A stretch of DNA of 64,000 bases, taken from positions 7,254,001 through 7,318,000 of the forward strand of contig NZ_CP108002.1 of the NCBI RefSeq assembly GCF_041435055.1, given 5' to 3'. The stretch comes from Streptomyces sp. NBC_00341. Lineage in GTDB: Bacteria > Actinomycetota > Actinomycetes > Streptomycetales > Streptomycetaceae. Under the pieces are notes generated by a model. It made no database searches and was not told the DNA's origin. It was given only the letters and a program-made list of their open reading frames with translations. Position numbers and translations under genes: made by a program. Of this stretch, positions 19,102-25,801 are shown piece after piece (position 1 is the stretch's first letter; each line of letters begins with the position of its first letter).

Positions 19102-20178
19102 TCAGACCGTCCGGCGTGGTGGCAGTGAGTTTCCGGCCTCCCCGGTGATGTCCGGGTTGGCTGCCATCACGTCTTCCGCGGCGGCCCACAGCCGGGGCAG
19201 GAACCGGGTCACCTCCGCACGGCGGGCCAGGATGTCGGCGGTGCCGGTGATCCCGGTGAGTTCGGCGACGGCCGCCTCGAACGTGGGCAGCCGTGCCACG
19301 TGCAGCGCGGGGGCGTCCACGGCCAGTACCGCGTGGCAGCGGGCGAGGGTCGCGACGATCCAGAAGACCGCCTCGCGGTGGTCACCCCGGTCCAGGAGTT
19401 CCAGGCTGCCGTCGACGGCGATGGGACGCGCCCGCGCGGTGAGGTCGCTGCTGAAGAAGAACGGCGTGCGCGCGACCGGGACCGTGGCGTCGAACGTCCT
19501 TACCAGCTCTCCCAGATGGTGCCGAACCAGCCGCTCGGGGACGTCCGCGCAGCCGAGCAGTCCCAGCAGCTCCGGATAGAGCTCCGGCCGCACGTACCCG
19601 GTCAGGACGTCGCGCACCGCCGGATAGCGCAGCCGGACGGTGGGGTTGCGCAGCGCGGCGACCAGCAGGACGTGCGTGGTGACCCCGGTGGGGAACATCC
19701 AGGCCGGCACCTGCTCGTGAAAGGGCGCGGCGGTGTCGAACGCGGCCAGGCGGCTCTCGACCCGGTGCCGGGCGTCCAGGCACCGACGGCGCACCCAGCT
19801 CCGCCCGGCGAACCTGGGCGAGACCTCCGCGTACAGGGCGCGCAGCCGGCCGGTGGGATCGTCGATGACCGTGTCGAGCCGGAAGCTGCCGGCCAGGTGG
19901 TACGAGGACAGCACGGCCGCCGGGTCGCGCAGTTCGGCCCACGGCACGTAAGTGATCTCCAGCAGGACGCCCTCGTAACGGAGTTTGCCGGGCTTGACGG
20001 GCGGTTCGTCCTCCTCCGTGACGACCACGACATCGACGTCGGAGGAGGGCGCCAGCTCGGCTCCGTCCGGTCGGCCGACGGTCGACCCGCTGAAGTACGC
20101 CCCCCGGTACCCGGCGGCGGGGCGGGCGTGCGCGGCCACCCAGCGGACCGCGGCGGCGCGTGCCGCTCCGACTCTCAC
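19102..20178 (-). CDS. Nucleotidyltransferase-domain protein
   Basis: This 358-residue protein has an N-terminal nucleotidyltransferase motif: YFSGSTVGRPDG, then SSDVDVVVVTEEDE, the G-S and D-x-D pattern of the superfamily. The rest is helical and resembles no domain I can name. I place the start at the second of two adjacent GTG codons (20178), seven bases after GAGGAG. An upstream TTG at 20193 overlaps that ribosome-binding site. Related stand-alone enzymes modify antibiotics or RNA, but nothing here points to a substrate. Confidence 0.75.
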   Translation of the reverse strand: MRVGAARAAAVRWVAAHARPAAGYRGAYFSGSTVGRPDGAELAPSSDVDVVVVTEEDEPPVKPGKLRYEGVLLEITYVPWAELRDPAAVLSSYHLAGSFRLDTVIDDPTGRLRALYAEVSPRFAGRSWVRRRCLDARHRVESRLAAFDTAAPFHEQVPAWMFPTGVTTHVLLVAALRNPTVRLRYPAVRDVLTGYVRPELYPELLGLLGCADVPERLVRHHLGELVRTFDATVPVARTPFFFSSDLTARARPIAVDGSLELLDRGDHREAVFWIVATLARCHAVLAVDAPALHVARLPTFEAAVAELTGITGTADILARRAEVTRFLPRLWAAAEDVMAANPDITGEAGNSLPPRRTV

Positions 20179-20384
20179 CACGGGACTCCTCAAGGCCGCT
20201 GTGGGACGGGCGGCCCGCGCGGCCCTTCGTGATCCGCCCCTTCCCGGAAGATCTACGCGGCGTCCCCCCGGCCCGTCAAGCGGCCGCCGTCTCTTCCCGG
20301 CCCCGTGGACGGCCGCCCGGTAATGTCGGATTCGTTCCGCCGACCCGTCCCTGATTTCGATGATTCCGACCGGTGAGGTTCGCG

Positions 20385-20963
20385 ATGCGCAAGGTCATCT
20401 ATTTCATGTCGATGTCCCTCGACGGCTATATCGAGGGGCCGGACAGGGACATCGACTGGCATCAGGTCGACGATGATCTGCACCACGCCTTCAACGAGCG
20501 GCTCGCCGCGATGGGCGGCTTCCTGCACGGCCGGGTCGTCCACGAGCTGATGGCGGATTTCTGGCCCACCGCCGACCAGGACCCGGCCGCCGCCGGGCCG
20601 ACGGCCGAGTTCGCGGTCATCTGGCGGAACATGCCGAAGTACGTCTACTCCCGGACGCTTCAGCGGGCGGACTGGAACACCACCGTCGTCCATGACGTCG
20701 TCCCGGAAGAGGTCATGGCGCTGAAGGAGCAGCCCGGCGGCGACCTGGCACTCGGCGGCGCCGGTCTGGCCGCGTCCTTCGCGGCGCTCGACCTGATCGA
20801 CGAGTACTGGGTCTACGTCCACCCGGTCCTCATCGGCCGGGGAAAGCCCATGTTCCCGCTGACGGACACCAGGACCCCCCTGCGGCTCGCGAGCACCGGT
20901 GCCTTCGGCAACGGGGTCGTGGAACTGCGGTACGAGCGGGCGGAAAAGCCCTCGGCGCGCTGA
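20385..20963 (+). CDS. Dihydrofolate reductase-like / RibD C-terminal domain protein
   Basis: This 192-residue protein is a stand-alone RibD C-terminal (dihydrofolate-reductase fold) domain. It shows MRKVIYFMSMSLDGYIEGPD at the start, LGGAGLAASFAALDLIDEYWVYVHPVLIG, and GRGKPMFPL. Such proteins bind NADPH and reduce unknown pteridine or pyrimidine-like substrates. The ATG at 20385 lies seven bases after GGTGAGG. A GTG 12 bases earlier overlaps that site. It stands alone in its strand block. Confidence 0.85.
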   Translation: MRKVIYFMSMSLDGYIEGPDRDIDWHQVDDDLHHAFNERLAAMGGFLHGRVVHELMADFWPTADQDPAAAGPTAEFAVIWRNMPKYVYSRTLQRADWNTTVVHDVVPEEVMALKEQPGGDLALGGAGLAASFAALDLIDEYWVYVHPVLIGRGKPMFPLTDTRTPLRLASTGAFGNGVVELRYERAEKPSAR

Positions 20964-21024
20964 CCGCCGCGCGGGTACGGCCGTGCCCCGCTCCGGTACC
21001 GGCGAAAGGAACCACATGGCACCG

Positions 21025-21193
21025 GACCCACCCGGTCCAGCAGCCGGCGGATGACCTGGCCGGCCGCGAGGTCGGGGCCGCTGCCGTCCCGCTTGTCGTG
21101 CTCGACGGCGAGGGTGCCCGTGGGGCAGCCGTAGCGGGCCGTCTCCCGCCCGCCGACCCGGACGTCGATGGCCTGCGACCCGCTCGATGACTC
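21025..21193 (-). pseudogene. Probable remnant of a TetR-family regulator (C-terminal piece)
   Basis: Between the reductase and amidase genes one minus-strand frame reads SSSGSQAIDVRVGGRE, then ARYGCPTGTLAVEHD and LAAGQVIRRLLDRVG. The RYGCPxGTLAxE pattern followed by a helix is typical of the ligand-binding domain of many TetR regulators. There is no start codon, DNA-binding domain or fitting stop. Below 21025 the frame reads on into antisense of the reductase gene. It looks like a truncated leftover rather than a working gene. Confidence 0.42.
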
Positions 21194-21238
21194 CCGGACA
21201 CGGCCCGGGGCGGCGGGCCCCGCCCCTGACCGGGTCCG

Positions 21239-22792
21239 TCAGCGGCCCGCCCGCAGCGCCGCCCAGGTGTCCGGCCCCACGACGCCGTCCGCCGTCAGGC
21301 CGCGGCTCGTCTGGTAGCCGCGCACCGCCGTCGTCGTCGCGGGCCCGAAGCTCCCGTCGATGCCGACGGACGAGCCGAGCGTCGCGGTCAGCGCGCGCTG
21401 GAGCCGCTTCACGGCGTCGCCGGAGGCGCCCTCGCGGAGCGTCGTCGTCGGGCCGGCCGACAGGAGCGCGGTCCAGGTCCTGGCCCCCACGACGCCGTCC
21501 GCGTCCAGCCCGTGCGCCGTCTGGTAGTCCGTCACCGCGCCCTCGGTGGCCGGGCCGAAGGTGCCGTCGGCGTCGCCCGCAGCCTGGCCCTGCTCGTTCA
21601 GCAGCTGCTGGACCGCCTTGACCTGGGCGCCCGTCGAGCCGCTGCGCTGGACGGCGTAAGCGGCGAAGCTCAGCCCGTCCGGGGCGGTGCCGCCCCCGGT
21701 GTCCCCGCCCACCAGCTGCATGTAGCGCGTCCAGTCCCAGTTCGGGCCGGGGTCGGTGTGGTCGTTGCCCGGCGCCTCGCTGTGGCCGATGATGTGCGCC
21801 CGGTCCTTCGGGATCCCGTACCGGTCGCACAGGTACGCGGTCAGGGCCGCGGAGGAGCGGTACATCGGGTCCGTGAACCAGGACGGATCGTCGACGAACC
21901 CCTCGTGCTCGATGCCGAGCGCGGAGGAGTTGGCGCTGCGCGCGTGGTACGCGGTGTCGCTGTCGCGGACCATCTGGGTGATCTGGCCGTCGGACGAGCG
22001 CACCACGTAGTGCGAACTCACCTCGGCCACCGGGTTCTGGAACCAGCTGATCGAGCCCGCGTACGAGCCCTGCGTGATGTGGACGATCACCTTGTCGATC
22101 GCCGCCGAGCGGCCCGCCGCGAAGTTGGCCGGATCGGCCGGGACCCAGAGCGCGGCCGGGTAGTCGGCGCTGCGCGTGCCCGGCTCCGCGGCGGCGAGCG
22201 AGCCCTTGTCCGGGGAGACCGGCCGGCCGGTCACCGAGATCCGTTCGCCGTCCGGGGTGAGGGCGTCGAGCCCGTCCGCCAGGAAGGTGTAGACCGTGTC
22301 GGCGTAGAGGGCGGCGGCCGGGCCCCCGGTGCCGCTGTAGCGGGCGACGGCCGGGTACCAGGCGTCGATGTCCGCCCGGTCCCGGGCGTCCAGGCCGAGC
22401 TTGTCCGCGTAGCCGCGCAGCACCGCGGCGCCGCCCAGGATGTTGGCCCCGGTGTCGGTGCGGAGGTCGGCCAGGGGCTCGCCGGTGAGGGCGGCGGCCC
22501 GCTCCAGGGTCCGGTTCGACGGGTTGCTGACGAGGTGCATCACGCCGTAGCCGTTCGCCTGGCTGGGGAGTCCGGCGTGGCCGTCGAGGCGGCTCTCGCC
22601 GTATCCGACGGCGGCGAGCAGATCGCGCGGTACGCCGAACCGGCTCGCCGCCCGCTCGAAGGCCCGGTCCAGCGGGTGGCCGGGGTCCGGCGCGGCGAGG
22701 GCGGGGGTTCCGGTGACGGTCAGGACGGTGGCGGTGAGGGCCGCCAGCACGGATGCGCGGGCCTTGGTGTGGGCTGCCGGGCGGCTGGGCAT
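21239..22792 (-). CDS. Secreted N-acetylmuramoyl-L-alanine amidase with two peptidoglycan-binding domains
   Basis: This 517-residue protein has a Sec signal peptide ending near GTPALAA. A lysozyme-like helical domain comes first (about 38-165, GYGESRLDGHAGLPSQANGYGVMHL). An amidase_2 domain follows at about 215-365, with zinc-binding histidines in KVIVHITQGS and AHIIGHSEAPGNDHTDPGPNW. Two PG_binding_1 domains are at about 380-445 and 450-515, each with DGxFGPATxxAVxxYQ. It should cut the amide link between muramic acid and the stem peptide. A well-formed promoter lies at 22898-22870 and GGAG precedes the ATG. Confidence 0.93.
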   Translation of the reverse strand: MPSRPAAHTKARASVLAALTATVLTVTGTPALAAPDPGHPLDRAFERAASRFGVPRDLLAAVGYGESRLDGHAGLPSQANGYGVMHLVSNPSNRTLERAAALTGEPLADLRTDTGANILGGAAVLRGYADKLGLDARDRADIDAWYPAVARYSGTGGPAAALYADTVYTFLADGLDALTPDGERISVTGRPVSPDKGSLAAAEPGTRSADYPAALWVPADPANFAAGRSAAIDKVIVHITQGSYAGSISWFQNPVAEVSSHYVVRSSDGQITQMVRDSDTAYHARSANSSALGIEHEGFVDDPSWFTDPMYRSSAALTAYLCDRYGIPKDRAHIIGHSEAPGNDHTDPGPNWDWTRYMQLVGGDTGGGTAPDGLSFAAYAVQRSGSTGAQVKAVQQLLNEQGQAAGDADGTFGPATEGAVTDYQTAHGLDADGVVGARTWTALLSAGPTTTLREGASGDAVKRLQRALTATLGSSVGIDGSFGPATTTAVRGYQTSRGLTADGVVGPDTWAALRAGR

Positions 22793-22869
22793 ACCTGCTC
22801 CTGCTCTGTGGGGGAGAAGAACGGCCCCCGGGCCCGGGGTGGGGTGGGCCGGGGCCGCGAAGCCCGCCC

Positions 22870-22898
22870 AGATTAGCTAGCTGTCCAGAGCATGACAA
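22870..22898 (-). promoter_or_regulatory. Promoter of the amidase gene
   Basis: On the minus strand TTGTCA (22898-22893) and TAATCT (22875-22870) are 17 bases apart, close to the vegetative consensus. The -10 box is 78 bases before the ATG. The rest of the 378-base gap up to 23170 holds only a possible TATAAA (23077-23082) facing the ACP gene, without a convincing -35 box. Confidence 0.6.
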
Positions 22899-23170
22899 TC
22901 AACGCGCCCTGTGTCGAACTCGCTTTCACTCCAATGGAGTTGACATGCGGATACGGGCGCGTCCACCCGGCGGCCGGCATCGGCCGGTCCCGGTCCGGGT
23001 ACCGGGGGATTCGTACACCTGCCCAGCACCCCCACCGCACGGGGGAACGCGGGCCTAAGCCGCCTCCCACAGGGCGTATAAAGGGTCCCTCCGGACCGGC
23101 CGGCGTCCCCCGACGGCAGTGACCTCTCACGCGGCAAGGCGTCACCGCGTACGACAGCGGAGGAGTGCCC

Positions 23171-23404
23171 ATGAGCACGGCAGACGAGATCAGCACCTTG
23201 CTGGTGGCGAACTTCGGAACCGATCCCGTGGCGATCCGCCCCGAAGTGTCGCTCCGTCAGCTCAGGCTGGATTCCCTGGCCCTGGAGGAACTGCGGCTCC
23301 TCATCGAGGACCGGATGGGCGTCGACCTGGACGACGTCCAGCTCACCTCGCGCGACACCGTCGGCCAACTGGTCGACGCGGTGCGCGCCAAGGCCGCCGC
23401 GTGA
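23171..23404 (+). CDS. Acyl carrier protein
   Basis: This 77-residue acidic protein has the four-helix carrier layout. The phosphopantetheine site is S35 in LDSLALEELRLLIED. GGAGG at 23159-23163 lies seven bases before the ATG at 23171; a GTG six bases upstream lies on that site. Its stop overlaps the GTG start of the ketosynthase, so the two are translationally coupled. That arrangement marks it as a dedicated carrier for the adjacent enzyme and not the primary fatty-acid ACP. Confidence 0.9.
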   Translation: MSTADEISTLLVANFGTDPVAIRPEVSLRQLRLDSLALEELRLLIEDRMGVDLDDVQLTSRDTVGQLVDAVRAKAAA

Positions 23405-24648
23405 CCGGCCGGTACCGCCCCGAGCCGTTCGCCGCCGCCGTCACCGGGATCGGTCTCGTCACCGCGGCGGGCGTCGGCGCCGACGCCACCTGGCGCGGGG
23501 TCTCGGAGGCCGCCACCGCGCCCTCGGTCCCGCACCGGCCCGAACTCCACGACCTGCCCTGCGACTTCATGTACACCGTCACCGGCCTCGACACGAGGGC
23601 GATCCTCGGCGTGGCGACCCAACGGCTCATGGACCGCTTCTCGCAGCTCGCCGTCATCGCCGCCCGTGAGGCCGTCGCCGACGCCGGACTCGACCCCTCG
23701 GTCTGGGACAGTTCCCGCGTCGCCGTCGTCATCGGCTCCGCCCACGGCGGACTGCCCTTCTACGACCAGCAGCACGCCGCCCTCACCGAGCGAGGCGCCC
23801 GCCGGGTCTCGCCCAAACTCGCCCCGCTCACCGTCGTCAACGGCGCCGCCAGCAGCGTCGCGACCGACCTCGGCGCACACGGACCCAGCCAGGCCGTCTC
23901 CACCGCCTGCTCGTCCGGCACCGTCGCCATCGGCACCGCCCACCAGATGCTGCGCACCGGGGCCTGCGACATCGTCGTCGCGGGCGGCGCCGAATCGGTC
24001 TGCTCCCGGCTGCTGATCGCCAGCGCCTGCCAGCTGAAGGCCGTCTCCACCCGCCGGGACGACCCCGAGTCCGCCTGCCGCCCCTTCGACACCCACCGCG
24101 ACGGCTTCGTCGTCGGTGAGGGCGCCGGACTCCTCGTGCTGGAGCGCCCCGAGCACGCCCGCGCCCGCGGCGCCACCGTCCGCGCGCACATCGCCGGCTA
24201 CGGCGCGTCCAGCGACGCGTACTCCGCCGTCGCGCCCGACCCCGAGGGCCTCGGCATCGAACGGGCCCTGCGCGCCGCCCTCGCGGACGCCGGAATCGGT
24301 GCGGCGGACATCGGACACGTCAACGCGCACGGCACCTCGACCGTGGCGAACGACCTGATCGAGACGGTGATGCTGCGCCGGGTACTCGGCACGCACCCCC
24401 TCGTCACGTCCACGAAGGCGATGACCGGGCACACCCTCGGCGCCGCGGGCGGCATCGAGACCGCGCTGACCGTGCTGGCCCTCCAGCACCAACTCGTGCC
24501 GCCCACCGTCAACCTGGACGCCCCGGACCCGGAGATCCCGCTCGAAGTGGTGAGCAAGGAGGCCCGGCCCGGCGTGTTCGACGCGGCCGTCAAGACCTCG
24601 CTCGGCTTCGGCGGCCACAACGCCGCACTCGTCCTCACCAGGGCCTGA
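23401..24648 (+). CDS. FabF/KAS-II-type beta-ketoacyl-ACP synthase
   Basis: This 415-residue enzyme has a complete ketosynthase triad: C170 in STACSSG, H310 in VNAHGTST and H344 in MTGHTLGAAG. The ends VTGIGLVTAAG and KTSLGFGGHNAALVL are also standard. It would perform decarboxylative condensation on an acyl group bound to the ACP encoded just before it. No malonyltransferase, reductase or dehydratase lies nearby, so it cannot be a full fatty-acid locus. A MITE-like palindrome fills the 191 bases between it and the hydrolase gene. Confidence 0.92.
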   Translation: MTGRYRPEPFAAAVTGIGLVTAAGVGADATWRGVSEAATAPSVPHRPELHDLPCDFMYTVTGLDTRAILGVATQRLMDRFSQLAVIAAREAVADAGLDPSVWDSSRVAVVIGSAHGGLPFYDQQHAALTERGARRVSPKLAPLTVVNGAASSVATDLGAHGPSQAVSTACSSGTVAIGTAHQMLRTGACDIVVAGGAESVCSRLLIASACQLKAVSTRRDDPESACRPFDTHRDGFVVGEGAGLLVLERPEHARARGATVRAHIAGYGASSDAYSAVAPDPEGLGIERALRAALADAGIGAADIGHVNAHGTSTVANDLIETVMLRRVLGTHPLVTSTKAMTGHTLGAAGGIETALTVLALQHQLVPPTVNLDAPDPEIPLEVVSKEARPGVFDAAVKTSLGFGGHNAALVLTRA

Positions 24649-24664
24649 CCGTGCGGCCCCTCCC

Positions 24665-24826
24665 AGAGGCTGTCGGGTGGCCTCCGGCCGGGCGGCCACG
24701 CCCCGGCACGCACACTTCCGGCGTTGTCGTCGGTCATCAACGCTCCGCGTTGACTCCCTCCTCCGCCTTGGAATCGCACGCACCGGACCGCGTCCGCTTC
24801 CGGCCGGAGGCCACCCGACAGCCTCT
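24665..24826. mobile_element. MITE-like palindromic element A
   Basis: A perfect 27-bp inverted repeat (24665-24691 and 24800-24826) encloses 108 bases without a gene. The outer arms begin AGAGGCTGTCGGG. The centre holds a second, smaller palindrome TCAACGC-TCC-GCGTTGA (24737-24753). Subterminal motifs are GGCACGCACAC with GGCGTTG (24705-24726), and on the other strand GGTGCGTGC with CAAGGCG. Those motifs recur in element B at 56117-56294. No target-site duplication is obvious. It lies between the ketosynthase and hydrolase genes, and its right end touches the ribosome-binding site of the hydrolase. Confidence 0.68.
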
Positions 24827-24839
24827 AAGGATGGCCACC

Positions 24840-25763
24840 ATGCCCGACGAGATCGTCCGGAACCTGTCGGTGCACGGGCTGCGCTACAGCTACCGGACCC
24901 TGCCCCAGCCCTCGCCCCGCACCGAGCCCGTCATCGTCCTCGGCGGCGCGCTCCAGGGCATGTACGGCTGGCCGCAGATGGACGAGCACCTGGGGCCGAG
25001 GGCCCACGTCGTCACCGCCGACCTGCCCGGCATGGGCAGCGCCGACCCGCTGCCGCCCGGCACCGGAGACGACATCCTGTACGAGGCCGTCACCGGCATC
25101 ATCGACGACCTGGGCGTCCCCCGGGTCAACCTCTTCGGCTTCTCCTACGGCACGTCGATCGCCTTCGGCTGCGCCCGGCAGAACCCCCGCCGCATCGCCC
25201 GGATGGTGCTCGGCGGCGTCCCGGTCCACATCAGCGACGCCCAGCGGAGCCAGTGGGGCCGGGCGGTCGACCGGCTGGGCTCCGGTGACATGGAGGGGCT
25301 CGCCAGCCTGACCGCGGAGGCCCTGCTGTGCCTGGACCCGGCCCGCAACGTGCACCGCAGGGAGCTCGCCCGGCGCTACGTCCGGCGCTCCTTCCTGCAC
25401 GCGCTCAGCCACTCCCCGCACGCCGCGCAGTCGCTGCGCCGGGCGCTGGGCCACCGGCCGGACTTCTCCGGCGGGCTGAGCGGTGTGCCGACGCTCGTCT
25501 TCGCGGGCGAGCACGACACGGTGACCTCGCCCGAACGGCAGCGGGCCTTCGCGGCGACGATCGAGGGCAGCCGCTTCCTGACCATCGAGGACTCGGACCA
25601 CTGGGTCGTGCTGGAGCGCCCCGACGACGTCGCGGACCTGGTCGCCCGCTTCTTCAGCGACCTCCCCCTGGAGCCGGCGCCCGCGCTGTGGCCCCTTGCC
25701 GCCGCGCTGCCGCGTCCGCGTGCGCGCCGGGCGGGGGCGGCACTGCCGCGGGCGGGTGGCTGA
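24840..25763 (+). CDS. Alpha/beta hydrolase
   Basis: This 307-residue protein has the alpha/beta-hydrolase fold with the nucleophile S102 in LFGFSYGTS. The acid is in FAGEHDTVTSPERQ and the histidine in IEDSDHWVVLERP. The oxyanion region is VLGGALQGMYGW. I choose the ATG at 24840, eight bases after AAGGA; an ATG at 24831 would lie on that site. It follows the ACP and ketosynthase genes in the same direction. It could release or modify their product as a thioesterase, but that is inference from position. The C-terminal 30 residues are Pro/Arg/Ala-rich and look disordered. Confidence 0.86.
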   Translation: MPDEIVRNLSVHGLRYSYRTLPQPSPRTEPVIVLGGALQGMYGWPQMDEHLGPRAHVVTADLPGMGSADPLPPGTGDDILYEAVTGIIDDLGVPRVNLFGFSYGTSIAFGCARQNPRRIARMVLGGVPVHISDAQRSQWGRAVDRLGSGDMEGLASLTAEALLCLDPARNVHRRELARRYVRRSFLHALSHSPHAAQSLRRALGHRPDFSGGLSGVPTLVFAGEHDTVTSPERQRAFAATIEGSRFLTIEDSDHWVVLERPDDVADLVARFFSDLPLEPAPALWPLAAALPRPRARRAGAALPRAGG

Positions 25764-25801
25764 GCGTCCGCCGGACCGCCCCGCCGCCCGCCCGCGCGGG
25801 A

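Noticed and set aside
20253..22898. An 881-codon minus-strand frame across the amidase and reductase genes
   Set aside because: It is Arg/Pro-rich and lacks any motif. The overlapping 517-residue frame encodes a full amidase with signal peptide.
22937..22942. TTGACA facing the ACP gene
   Set aside because: No -10 box lies at 16-19 bases downstream, and the ACP start is over 200 bases away.
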